Positions 1 through 7,879 of a stretch of DNA of 39,076 bases are shown one piece after another. Both the position numbers and the translations under genes were made by a program. Source of the DNA: Sphingorhabdus sp. Alg239-R122 (GTDB taxonomy: Bacteria > Pseudomonadota > Alphaproteobacteria > Sphingomonadales > Sphingomonadaceae); the NCBI RefSeq assembly GCF_900537065.1, contig NZ_UNRC01000016.1:1-39076 (forward strand). The letters are read 5' to 3'. Position 1 is the stretch's first letter; each line of letters starts with the position of its first letter. Under the pieces are notes generated by a model. It was not told where the DNA came from, searched no databases, and saw nothing but the letters and a program-made list of their open reading frames with translations.

Positions 1-516
1 TTCGTCTTCAGTATCATCACCATAAAAACATGTGCCCTCAAGCATCAATCCAAAAGCAAGGCCTGTTGCCAGTTTCGCAAGCTGTTCAAGCGCCGTTTCG
101 TCCTGCCCTTTTTGAGCAAGAGAAATCGACCTAAGCCGCTCCTGTTCGATCTTATGCCGCGTTCGAATTTGCCTGTTAACTTCACTTATCGCCGCAATCC
201 CATCGGCAATATTGCCTGCTATACGCCGCCTTGCATACCCTTTGAAATGACCACTGCGACGCGGATCAAACTTGCCAATGGCTTCCAACAGTCCCTCATA
301 GGCCAATTGTTCTATTTCGATGCGCTCAACATTCTGCCGCAAACGTTTAAAATATTGCTCCTTGGCTATCTTCCTCGCCAATGACTGATATATGCTGAAA
401 AGCGCTTGTTTTGCGCCCACATCACCTTCATTAATGAATTTTCGCCACAAGATAGCTTCGACCCATTTCTGGATACGCAGAATGGCAAGACCGTTCTTTT
501 TGATGCTTCCCTTCAT
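1..516 (-). CDS. fliA: FliA-type sigma factor (sigma-28), 3' end cut by window edge
   Basis: 172 codons are open from an ATG at 516 to the window edge, so the C-terminal part (regions 3-4) is missing. The translation contains a recognisable sigma-70 region 2: ALFSIYQSLARKIAKEQYF (about residues 38-56), then EQLAYEGLLEAIGKFDPRR (about 70-88) and GYARRRIAGNIADGIAAIS (about 93-111), the helices that bind the -10 element and core polymerase. Sigma factors with this pattern next to flagellar genes are normally FliA, which directs RNA polymerase to late genes such as flagellin. The ATG overlaps the fliP stop codon by 4 bp, so it is probably translationally coupled as the last visible gene of the flagellar operon. 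That it is a sigma factor is clear; the FliA assignment comes from context plus region 2 only. Confidence 0.82.
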   Translation of the reverse strand, partial: MKGSIKKNGLAILRIQKWVEAILWRKFINEGDVGAKQALFSIYQSLARKIAKEQYFKRLRQNVERIEIEQLAYEGLLEAIGKFDPRRSGHFKGYARRRIAGNIADGIAAISEVNRQIRTRHKIEQERLRSISLAQKGQDETALEQLAKLATGLAFGLMLEGTCFYGDDTEDE

Positions 517-1244
517 CTGAAACTGCCAAGCACTCCTTCAAGCACCAGCGCCCAGCCATCAATCAGTACAAACATCAAGACCTTGATGGGCAGTGATATA
601 GTGGCAGGTGGTACCATCATCATGCCAAGCGAGAGCAATACGCTCGAAACAATAAGGTCAATCAGCAGGAATGGTAGCAATATTACGAAGCCGATCATGA
701 AGGAAACCCGCAATTCATTGAGAATAAAAGCAGGCACCAGCTTCGGTAAGCTAACCTCTTCCGGACTACCGGGCAGGTCCTCCCCTGCTATTGCGTAGAT
801 GGTTTCAAGGTCCTCATCACGCACCTGTCGCAACATAAACTCGCGCAGTGGTTCGCTTCCCTGCTCCATGGCCTGCTCAAGCTGAACCTCACCCGCAATA
901 TACGGCTGTAACGCATCTTTATTAAGTGCTTCGAAAGTTGGGGACATTGCAAAAATTGTTAAGAACAATGCCAAACTAATCAAAACCTGATTGGGCGGAG
1001 TTTCAGGCATGCCGAATGCATGACGTACCATAGCCAGCACAACGATTATCCTTATGAAGCAGGTCATGCTGATGAATAATGCTGGAATAAGGGCCAGCAG
1101 AGTAAGTGTAATGGCAATCCGAACAATATCATCTGAACCGCCTATTGCAGGCGAAACAAGCTGGGCGGCATGGGCGGTTTCTGAAAAAACTGCAAATAAG
1201 GTAGAGAATGTGCCAACACTGCATGTCTTTAATAAAGTCGTCAT
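513..1244 (-). CDS. fliP: Flagellar export gate protein FliP
   Basis: 243 residues, the usual size for FliP. A cleavable signal peptide (cut near AHA-AQ, about residue 26) is followed by a hydrophobic pair (about 40-80) containing the family signature around FIRIIVVLAMVRHAFGMPE. A hydrophilic middle and C-terminal membrane segments follow (RVSFMIGFVILLPFLLIDL and the run SVLLSLGMMMVPP). FliP assembles with FliQ and FliR into the inner-membrane export gate of the flagellar type III secretion system. The start overlaps the fliO stop by 4 bp (ATGA), and the downstream sigma factor gene overlaps its stop in the same way. fliQ, fliR, flhB and flhA do not follow within the window, so the rest of the gate must be encoded elsewhere. 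Confidence 0.96.
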   Translation of the reverse strand: MTTLLKTCSVGTFSTLFAVFSETAHAAQLVSPAIGGSDDIVRIAITLTLLALIPALFISMTCFIRIIVVLAMVRHAFGMPETPPNQVLISLALFLTIFAMSPTFEALNKDALQPYIAGEVQLEQAMEQGSEPLREFMLRQVRDEDLETIYAIAGEDLPGSPEEVSLPKLVPAFILNELRVSFMIGFVILLPFLLIDLIVSSVLLSLGMMMVPPATISLPIKVLMFVLIDGWALVLEGVLGSFR

Positions 1245-1669
1245 GCTTCCACCTCCACCGTATCCGGTTCGGTTACTGCTGGGTAACTATCCAGTAATGT
1301 GGAATGCGAAGGTGCGACCAGCACCAAATACTCCATATTCCCGGAACGGATTTTGAATATTTCGCTCTGGGGGCCTATCCTGCAACTATCAAGAACTCGA
1401 ATATCGCTGGCGCCCTCGCCTGATTTGACCTTGAGCAAGGCCCCGAAATCGAGATTCCTGTTGCCACGATTTCGTGCGCGCAAAATGAGCAACACCAAAA
1501 GGCCGAGACCTAGCGAAACCACAAAAGCTATCAGAATCCGCCAAAAGGAAATATCTGGCCCTTGGTTACCTCCCAGTTGCTGAGCATAAGCCGGAGAGAG
1601 CAAAAACTGCGAGATCACCGCGCACGATAAAATCCTGCGCGCAAGATGAAAATAACCGAATAGATTCAA
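1241..1669 (-). CDS. fliO: Flagellar biogenesis protein FliO
   Basis: 142 residues. An N-terminal signal peptide ends near SPAYA-QQ (residue 29), one strong membrane helix follows (about 43-63, FWRILIAFVVSLGLGLLVLL), and then a basic linker and a short cytoplasmic beta-rich domain (LLKVKS...IRVLDSCRIGPQSEIFKIRSG). This layout and the slot between fliN and fliP fit FliO, a poorly conserved helper of FliP assembly. The call rests mainly on topology and gene order because FliO sequences diverge strongly. Both ends overlap neighbours by 4 bp. Confidence 0.8.
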   Translation of the reverse strand: MNLFGYFHLARRILSCAVISQFLLSPAYAQQLGGNQGPDISFWRILIAFVVSLGLGLLVLLILRARNRGNRNLDFGALLKVKSGEGASDIRVLDSCRIGPQSEIFKIRSGNMEYLVLVAPSHSTLLDSYPAVTEPDTVEVEA

Positions 1670-2004
1670 GACTTTATTTCTTTAATACAAATGCCGAAAT
1701 TATCATCTACGGCAACGACTTCGCCAAGTGCGACAACCTGTCCATTCAATTTCAATTCCACAGGCTGACCCAGTGAGGCATTCAAGGTAACCACTGATCC
1801 GGTTTTGAGTGCGAGCAGCTCCGCAACACTCAGCCGAGCCGAGCCAATAAATGCCTCAAGCATAACCGGCACTTTATCTACGACAGATCTTTCAAAGGCG
1901 GTTGCAGCCGAATTTGCGGAGTTGGCTGGGGAACCGGTATCGTCATTCCAGACAGAGAGCTCTTCGTCGTCGCCTGCCGGTTTATGTTCAATCTTTTCAC
2001 TCAT
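1666..2004 (-). CDS. fliN: Flagellar motor switch protein FliN
   Basis: 112 residues. An acidic, low-complexity N-terminus (about 1-38) precedes a single SpoA domain. The core reads VPVMLEAFIGSARLSVAELL, LKTGSVVTLN, then VELKLNGQVVALGEVVAVD and FGICIKEI, the classical FliN/YscQ C-ring fold. FliN forms the bottom of the C ring and docks the FliH-FliI export complex. It lies 24 bp after the fliM-like gene and overlaps fliO by 4 bp. Of the two switch-type proteins here this is the canonical one. Confidence 0.93.
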   Translation of the reverse strand: MSEKIEHKPAGDDEELSVWNDDTGSPANSANSAATAFERSVVDKVPVMLEAFIGSARLSVAELLALKTGSVVTLNASLGQPVELKLNGQVVALGEVVAVDDNFGICIKEIKS

Positions 2005-2028
2005 GAGGGATACTCGTCTTTTGCTTTA

Positions 2029-2946
2029 TCATTTTATTTCCAGATAGAAACCATCTTCATTTTGCCGCAACGTACAGGCTGGTATCGCACCAGCATTGCC
2101 ATCAACGGTCAGCTCGATATTATCTTCTACACTCTGGTCAAGTATAAGTACGTCGCCCGCTTCCAGGGCATTCAACTCTGCAACTGATAGGCTTGTGGCT
2201 CCAATTCTGCCCCCTATAGTGACAGCGCAGTCGCCAATGGCATGCATCCTGTCTGTAAGCTGTGTGTTCCGATGCAGTGGCTTGGACATGCGCAAGCGGT
2301 GACGGATAAGCACGTCTTCATGTACTGCAAAACCAAGGCGTATTGACCGCACCTGGTTTTTGCCCACAACTTCCCCTGACCAGAAACTATCGGAAAGCAT
2401 GGCGTTTGCCGTTTCCATTGGCGCGGTATCCGGGAACCCGGAAGGGTTTTTGAGGACATCCGACAAAGTGGTTGTTATCCTGTCGTAAAGGTCATCAAGG
2501 CAACGCTTGCCAAGAGTCAGTAAAACAGATTTGTCTGCCTGCGAAATGCGCGTAACGGGCATATCCATGCCCAACAGAAGCAAAGCAAGTTCCAGTTCGG
2601 CATTTTCACAATAGCCTATCGCCATTTCTCCACCAAAAAAGCGATAGAGCAATTTTGCTTTCTTCTGTGCAGGCACTTCTAGCTTCAAACCGTTTTTGGA
2701 TGCAGCTTTTGTTGGAACGGCAGCAGTTTTCTTTACTGCCTTTGATGCACCTTTATCTAAATTTTTGCCGTTTGTTCCCGGCGTTTTTTTACTCGGCTCC
2801 TGTTTCTTTGACAATTTCAGGTCGCAAAAATCAAGTGAAGGAAACCAGGCATGCCCCCATTCACCAATCACACTGCCGATACATGATGCTACGCCATTTG
2901 CTACAATTGCATTTTTTGGTAGCCAAGGCCGATACGGGACCGTCAA
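2029..2946 (-). CDS. fliM: Divergent FliM-like motor switch protein
   Basis: 305 residues between flgE and fliN, the usual place for fliM. The C-terminus carries a SpoA domain (about 230-305: VTIGGRIGATSLSVAELNAL, LEAGDVLILDQ, IELTVDG). The middle (about 105-220) could be a diverged CheC-like FliM core, but the hallmark GGxG loop is not obvious. The N-terminus is odd: instead of the CheY-P binding motif (consensus LSQDEIDALL) there is a different start and a Lys/Ala/Pro-rich linker (about 48-90). The start codon is TTG, overlapping the flgE stop as TTGA, with a G-rich ribosome site just upstream. It could also be called a HrcQ/FliY-like SpoA protein. Membership of the switch family is fairly sure; normal chemotactic switching is doubtful. 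Confidence 0.68.
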   Translation of the reverse strand: MTVPYRPWLPKNAIVANGVASCIGSVIGEWGHAWFPSLDFCDLKLSKKQEPSKKTPGTNGKNLDKGASKAVKKTAAVPTKAASKNGLKLEVPAQKKAKLLYRFFGGEMAIGYCENAELELALLLLGMDMPVTRISQADKSVLLTLGKRCLDDLYDRITTTLSDVLKNPSGFPDTAPMETANAMLSDSFWSGEVVGKNQVRSIRLGFAVHEDVLIRHRLRMSKPLHRNTQLTDRMHAIGDCAVTIGGRIGATSLSVAELNALEAGDVLILDQSVEDNIELTVDGNAGAIPACTLRQNEDGFYLEIK

Positions 2947-4130
2947 CCCTGCCCCCTGATTCCAAATAATTGCTGTATCATATCATTGGAAACACTCACA
3001 AGTTGCGACGACGCCTGAAAACCACGCTGGATGATGATCAATTCGCCAAACTGTGCAGACAGGTCCACATTCGAAGCTTCCACACGGCCCGACAGTACAC
3101 GCCCAACCTGCGGATCGTCACTACTGAACAGCCGCCTCTCGCCCTGTTCATTGAATACGAATAGGCCGTCACCAATGCTCTCAAGATTCTGCAGGTCCTT
3201 GAAATCAGCCAGAGCAACTGGCCCAAGCGTTTCCGTCTCCTCGTTGGAATAACTGAGTTCTATTTCCCCATCAGCGTTGGTGGTAATGTTGGTGACGGCT
3301 CCAACACCGTACCCATCGACAGTGCTTGATCGCATGGTCGATACTGTTCCTGATGAAAACGAGGTGATATTTTCAGAAAAATCGAGTGTGACCGAAAGTC
3401 CTTCTGCTTCCGTATCCTCTATTACAATCTGCGCAGTGTCCGGGTCGATCTCACCCTGCTCGAACCGGAGCACACCTGTCCCAACTTCACGATCATCTGC
3501 ATTTGTGACAGTGACATTCCAGACATTACCCGCCGCTTCATCATCCCGGGTAAATTCTATTTGCCAGACTTGCGCTTCACCAGCGGCATCATAGACCTGT
3601 ATATCGCTAATCACATGCTCGATTGCTGTTGACGAAAGATTGTCAGCAAACTTGATTTCGGTTGTTGCAACGGGCGGACTTGTACGTTTTGAATCAACAT
3701 TCAGCTCAACCGCGCGTCCCGCATCGTCTAGCACGGCCAACCTGAACTCTGTGCCTTCAAGCTTTATGTGGCCATCTTCGGCGACCACAAAATTACCTGT
3801 GCGTGTGTAGAACGTTTTATCCCCGTCAAGCAGTACGAAAAAACCCGCTCCGTCAATACCAAGGTCAAGCCCGTTTTCCGACTGCCGCAAATCGCCCTGG
3901 CGAAAATCAATCTGCAAATCGTCCATGCGGACCCCATTACCGCCGCTATTACGGTGGTCATATAGCCCAAAATTTGTACCGGAAAACGTGTACATATCAC
4001 TAAAGTCGACATCGGTCGCCTTGAAACCCGATGTGTTGAGATTAGCTACATTGTTGCTTATGACCCTCAATCCCTGAGAATAGGCTTCAAGGCCGCTCAT
4101 CCCCGTGTATATTGCGCCCAGCATGCTCAT
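2943..4130 (-). CDS. flgE: Flagellar hook protein FlgE
   Basis: 395 residues, typical for FlgE. The N-terminus is the axial-protein signature (MLGAIYTGMSGLEAYSQGL, then ISNNVANLNTSGFKATDVDF). The DLRQSENGLDLGIDGAGFFV motif lies near residue 80-100. The C-terminus has the second axial coiled coil (GRVEASNVDLSAQFGELIII, then QRGFQASSQLVSVSNDMIQQ). The variable surface domain lies between. It polymerises into the hook joining rod to filament. It directly follows flgD with a 4-bp overlap, the capping protein and its substrate being co-encoded as usual. FlgF and FlgG share the ends, but both are present separately and the length and neighbour favour FlgE. Confidence 0.92.
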   Translation of the reverse strand: MSMLGAIYTGMSGLEAYSQGLRVISNNVANLNTSGFKATDVDFSDMYTFSGTNFGLYDHRNSGGNGVRMDDLQIDFRQGDLRQSENGLDLGIDGAGFFVLLDGDKTFYTRTGNFVVAEDGHIKLEGTEFRLAVLDDAGRAVELNVDSKRTSPPVATTEIKFADNLSSTAIEHVISDIQVYDAAGEAQVWQIEFTRDDEAAGNVWNVTVTNADDREVGTGVLRFEQGEIDPDTAQIVIEDTEAEGLSVTLDFSENITSFSSGTVSTMRSSTVDGYGVGAVTNITTNADGEIELSYSNEETETLGPVALADFKDLQNLESIGDGLFVFNEQGERRLFSSDDPQVGRVLSGRVEASNVDLSAQFGELIIIQRGFQASSQLVSVSNDMIQQLFGIRGQG

Positions 4131-4591
4131 TCGCCTGTCCTTATCTGTATTACGCTGCCAATCGAAATATTGCTGATGGTCTGGCCATCTGCAGTCTCGA
4201 TAGAGATACGGGGTTGCCCGCCCGCAAAACTAATCGCAGTGACCTTGCCGCTAAGGGTCGTGGATCCTGCGGGGACATCCACTATTTGTCCCAACAGCCC
4301 TGTCGCCTGATTGGCCGACTGTGCTGCAAGAAGATTGTCCATCTTATCATTAAGGCTCTGCGCTTGCTGTATCTGCGAAAACTGGCCAAGCTGTGATACA
4401 AATTCAAAATTATCCATCGGCTTGAGCGGGTCCTGATAGGTGAGCTGGGTCAGAATTATCTGCAGCAATGATTCAAAACCTAACCCAAAAGCATCCGTGG
4501 CTTCACTGGCTCCAACACCGCCGCCATTGTTGGCAGGCGAAGGCCCCGTGACTGATGGGTCAGGTACAGACGGAATGGGTGTTACTTGCAT
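4127..4591 (-). CDS. flgD: Flagellar hook-capping protein FlgD, short form
   Basis: 154 residues, against about 220-230 in enterobacteria. The conserved N-terminal hook-cap motif is clear: FESLLQIILTQLTYQDPLKP and MDNFEFVSQLGQFSQIQQAQ (about 38-78). It is followed by VDVPAGSTTLSGKVTAISFA and a short beta segment. The C-terminal Fn3/tudor part of longer homologues looks reduced to one small beta domain. FlgD caps the growing hook and is needed for FlgE polymerisation. The ribosome site AGGA lies 7 nt before the ATG. A 29-bp gap separates it from the fliK-like gene. Confidence 0.9.
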   Translation of the reverse strand: MQVTPIPSVPDPSVTGPSPANNGGGVGASEATDAFGLGFESLLQIILTQLTYQDPLKPMDNFEFVSQLGQFSQIQQAQSLNDKMDNLLAAQSANQATGLLGQIVDVPAGSTTLSGKVTAISFAGGQPRISIETADGQTISNISIGSVIQIRTGE

Positions 4592-4620
4592 GATATTTTC
4601 CTAGTTTACTGCTCTTACAC

Positions 4621-5364
4621 TCAGGCGAATTTCGTCCCGTTAAATTCAAAGTCAACATTGTAAAGACCATGGACTGCCAATAAAGAGATCATGTCTTTTC
4701 CCGCCTGATGCCGTTCAGCTTGTGTCAGGTTTTTGGCATACACGACTAATCGCACACCCGAGCGCAAATTTTGCAACGCCACCTGCAATGGGATGTATGA
4801 ACGCTGTGAACGCAGCTCCATCAGCTTTGCCACAGCCACACCTTCCGATTGCGAATGGCCGCCCTGAACAGCTATCTCGCCGCTCTTGCTCATACTGGCA
4901 GCCTGCACTGAAAACGCGCGATCAAAAACAGGCCTGACCACATCAATACCCTGTCCTGCACTATCAGCTGCGAATGACAGAAGCGGGGCGAACACGGAAG
5001 TGCGCGCGCGTGGCACCCTCTCAAACTCTAAATCCAATGTAGGAGCCGCACGCGCCTGCAGCGGTGTTATATTTTCCCGTTGGTGATCAATAATATTACC
5101 GGCAGATGCACGACCTTGCCCGGTAATTTTACCAGATTTTGAGCGCTTGTCCGCACCTTTCACTTCACCAAGCTTGCCGAATAGCCCATCTTCATTGAAC
5201 GCTCTTGCCCTATCCGTATCTCCGGAAAGTGCCAGAACGCTTGCAAATGATTGTTCTCCTGCACTGCCGCTGGAAAGAGCAGGTGGCGAAACGTTCCTGG
5301 AGGCAATATTTTCGGTAGATATATTGCGTCCCGCTATCAGGGCTTCAGTACCATTACCGCCCAT
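4621..5364 (-). CDS. Putative hook-length control (FliK-like) protein
   Basis: I chose the ATG at 5364 (247 residues) because GGAG sits 8 nt upstream and it leaves only an 11-bp overlap with fliJ. A longer open frame to 5547 would lie inside fliJ. The sequence is low in complexity and disordered-looking for most of its length. A more ordered C-terminus begins near YIPLQVALQNLRSGVRLVVY and ends VHGLYNVDFEFNGTKFA. This layout (disordered secreted N-part plus small folded C-part) and the place between fliJ and flgD match fliK. I do not see the standard FliK C-domain signature (LxPxxLGxVEV), so the assignment is by position and architecture. Confidence 0.55.
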   Translation of the reverse strand: MGGNGTEALIAGRNISTENIASRNVSPPALSSGSAGEQSFASVLALSGDTDRARAFNEDGLFGKLGEVKGADKRSKSGKITGQGRASAGNIIDHQRENITPLQARAAPTLDLEFERVPRARTSVFAPLLSFAADSAGQGIDVVRPVFDRAFSVQAASMSKSGEIAVQGGHSQSEGVAVAKLMELRSQRSYIPLQVALQNLRSGVRLVVYAKNLTQAERHQAGKDMISLLAVHGLYNVDFEFNGTKFA

Positions 5365-5809
5365 TATCATGGCTCCTATTCCCAAATCGGTCCGCAGCAT
5401 CGCCCAAGTCTTTTTCCTGGATGCGCTTGCGATATTTCCTGTTCGCTTCCCTCTCAAGATCACGCACCAGTTGATGTTGCAATTCTGCAAGCAACCAACT
5501 CTTTTCATTATTATTAAGCCTTTGATCCGCAAAAGCAACCAGTTCATCAGCCTGATCCAGCTGCTGCTCCTTTTGCAGCAGCAAGGCAGCTCTATGCTGC
5601 ATCATTTCCGGCGAAAACTCAGCCGCTTTCAGGCTCGTCTCCCATTTATCAGCCGCACCATCACGTTCGCGTGTCACATCAAGCCGTATTTCCTGTGCAC
5701 GCTCTTTCGATCTTTTAGCCGTCTGGACGTCTGACAGGGCTTGGTCGCACTGCACTCGTTTGATACCACTCAACTCTTCCAACTTCCTGATCAACCTGCG
5801 CTTACTCAT
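5354..5809 (-). CDS. fliJ: Flagellar export chaperone FliJ
   Basis: 151 residues, nearly all charged heptad-like helix, with a coiled coil over about residues 1-130 and no hydrophobic membrane segment. FliJ is a gamma-subunit-like coiled coil that sits in the FliI hexamer and couples it to FlhA. Sequence identity in FliJ is always low, so size, coiled coil and location directly after fliI (4-bp ATGA overlap) carry the call. The end overlaps the following FliK-like gene by 11 bp. Confidence 0.82.
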   Translation of the reverse strand: MSKRRLIRKLEELSGIKRVQCDQALSDVQTAKRSKERAQEIRLDVTRERDGAADKWETSLKAAEFSPEMMQHRAALLLQKEQQLDQADELVAFADQRLNNNEKSWLLAELQHQLVRDLEREANRKYRKRIQEKDLGDAADRFGNRSHDNGR

Positions 5810-7149
5810 TCTGGCACTCGCATCAACAAATTGGTCAATTTGTCCAGACTCGCATCAAATTCAGACCGCGTATCTTGCCCTTGCGACAGGAAATCCATAA
5901 TGGCTGGCCGCATGGCAATCGCCTGATCCAGCTCGCTATTTGAGCCACTACGATAAACACCGCTTTCTACCAGAGTGCGTGATTCCTCATATATGGACAG
6001 GAGCTTGCGCAAAGTCGTCGCCGCCTGTCTGTGCTCTTTGGACATCAACTTTTCGGCCTGGCGACTGATGCTGCGCGACACGTCAATTGCCGGGAAATGT
6101 CCTTGCTCGGCCATCTGACGCGATAATATGATGTGGCCGTCCAACAGCGACTTCATCATTTCCGCAATGGGGTCGTCCACATCATCGGTTTCAGCAAGCA
6201 CAGTCATGATTGCTGTTATCGCTCCACCAGATCGCAGCGCGCCGCAATGTTCCACAAATTTGGGAATGGCCGTGAATACGCTTGGTGTATAGGCACGTAT
6301 AGTCGGCGGCTCTCCGGCCGCCAGTCCGATTTCGCGCATTGCCATTGCCAGACGCGTGACGGAATCCATCACCAGCAGTACATGCTCACCCCTGGACCGC
6401 CAGTAATTGGCAAGCGCCAAAGCATAATGCCCTGCGCGCATTCGCAGTGCAGCGCTCTGATCCGAAGTGGAAGCAACCATTGTGAAGCGCTCCGGTTGGC
6501 TGGCTCCCAGGCATTTTTGCCACATTGCCTCAACTTCACGCCCGCGTTCGCCGACCAGACATATTATACAGCGGTCGCAGCCGACCTGACTGGACAATTG
6601 TTCAATCAGGCTGGTCTTACCTACTCCTGCCGCAGCAAACACCCCAACCCTTTGTCCTTTTGCCAAGGTGAGCAGACCGTCAATCGACCTGACGCCGGTT
6701 TCAAGCCGATCCTGCGACGCCGCACGTTCCAACGGTCCAGGATTGGCAAGGACAGGGCTGGTCAGCATGTCGGCGACAATCGCACCTCTGCCGTCAATCG
6801 GCCTGCCTAGCGAGTCGATCGCGCGGCCGGCATAGCTGTCTCCCACTCCCAACGATGAATGAGCATGCCCACCGCCTATAACACGGGCATTTAGCTGCAC
6901 ACAGGTATTGGCTTCCAGCGGAAGCAAGGTGACTTTGCCACTTTCCACACCGACCACCTCCGCTGCAATCGACTGCAAGTGAGGGGAGTGATCAGATTTC
7001 TGTTCAATATTGCATATATCGCCAATCGAACATATCGGCCCGTCTGCCTCAATATGGGTCAGTCCTATCCGTTTGACACGGCCATAACAAAGCGCAAGGT
7101 CCGCAGCCTTGACGTGACCGATAAAGGAATGAGGCGCCATGACGCTCAT
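5806..7149 (-). CDS. fliI: Flagellum-specific ATPase FliI
   Basis: 447 residues, full length for FliI. The N-terminal beta-barrel leads into an F1-beta-like ATPase domain. The P-loop FAAAGVGKTSLIEQL starts near residue 171, the Walker B strand is VLLVMDSVTRLAMAMREIGL, and EPPTIRAYTPSVFTAIPKFV follows, all diagnostic of FliI/YscN. It hydrolyses ATP to unfold and deliver export substrates. The gene overlaps fliH upstream and fliJ downstream by 4 bp each, so the three export-apparatus proteins are translationally coupled. Confidence 0.97.
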   Translation of the reverse strand: MSVMAPHSFIGHVKAADLALCYGRVKRIGLTHIEADGPICSIGDICNIEQKSDHSPHLQSIAAEVVGVESGKVTLLPLEANTCVQLNARVIGGGHAHSSLGVGDSYAGRAIDSLGRPIDGRGAIVADMLTSPVLANPGPLERAASQDRLETGVRSIDGLLTLAKGQRVGVFAAAGVGKTSLIEQLSSQVGCDRCIICLVGERGREVEAMWQKCLGASQPERFTMVASTSDQSAALRMRAGHYALALANYWRSRGEHVLLVMDSVTRLAMAMREIGLAAGEPPTIRAYTPSVFTAIPKFVEHCGALRSGGAITAIMTVLAETDDVDDPIAEMMKSLLDGHIILSRQMAEQGHFPAIDVSRSISRQAEKLMSKEHRQAATTLRKLLSIYEESRTLVESGVYRSGSNSELDQAIAMRPAIMDFLSQGQDTRSEFDASLDKLTNLLMRVPE

Positions 7150-7877
7150 CCCCCGTTCGCCAGTTGCTGAAGCAATTCGCGCAGTCTGGTGACTTGCAGT
7201 TCAGGGGCAATTTCCAGGATGCCAAGTGATAGTTTGATCCGGCAATCCCCACTTTCCAGGCTAGGGTCGCAGCGTAATTCAACATCGTCCTGAAGTCCGG
7301 GGATTCGCGCCCTAGCTTGTCCGGAGTCCGGAAAATCATCTGCGCTTACCACAACGGACAATATAGTTTCATCCTTGATCTGTCTGATCCGGTTTGAAAT
7401 TGCGCTCACGACTAGGTCCGATAGATCATCACGGCTATCAAATATTTTCGCGAGCCCCTCATGTGTCAGAGCGGCTGCAAGGCCATCCAGAGATTCCAGT
7501 TTTTGCGAGAATAGCTCAAGCGCTTCCTGAGATGCCTTACCGAGTTGTTCATGTTTTACCTGCGCTTTTGCCGTACTATTTTCTGCTCCCGCAACCTTTC
7601 CTTTTTCGAAAGATTCCAGCCGAACGTTTTCGATTTCCTCTTTGACCAGAATATATTTCTTTTCGAGTTCAGCGTAAGATGTCTCCAGAGCCTCTAGCCT
7701 GGCCTCTGCGGCATCTTGGACCTGCGGTGCATCCTCACCGGGCTTTGCAGTATCTTGCTGTTCCTGCGCAGCGTTACTCTCTAGCTCTTGCGAGACATTA
7801 GCTGCAGTTTGTATCTTGCTAAAAGGGCGCACTGCTTCGAACGCTCTTTCGGATCCGGATTTGATAATACGTCCCAC
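7146..7877 (-). CDS. fliH: Flagellar assembly protein FliH
   Basis: 243 residues. The N-terminal half is acidic and helical, with a long charged coiled coil (about 55-110). The C-terminal half (about 130-243) resembles the V/F-type ATPase peripheral-stalk fold of FliH: KIFDSRDDLSDLVVSAISNR, then an acidic-basic beta segment (RCDPSLESGDCRIKLSLGIL). FliH dimers hold FliI inactive and tether it to FliN. Position directly before fliI with an ATGA overlap is the main support. The gap to the upstream 140-residue gene is 2 bp. Confidence 0.85.
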   Translation of the reverse strand: MGRIIKSGSERAFEAVRPFSKIQTAANVSQELESNAAQEQQDTAKPGEDAPQVQDAAEARLEALETSYAELEKKYILVKEEIENVRLESFEKGKVAGAENSTAKAQVKHEQLGKASQEALELFSQKLESLDGLAAALTHEGLAKIFDSRDDLSDLVVSAISNRIRQIKDETILSVVVSADDFPDSGQARARIPGLQDDVELRCDPSLESGDCRIKLSLGILEIAPELQVTRLRELLQQLANGG

Positions 7878-7879
7878 AG

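Noticed and set aside
5365-5547. Upstream extension of the FliK-like frame to 5547
   Set aside because: It lies wholly inside fliJ, its translation is Lys/Cys/Trp-rich noise, and a good ribosome site precedes the ATG at 5364.
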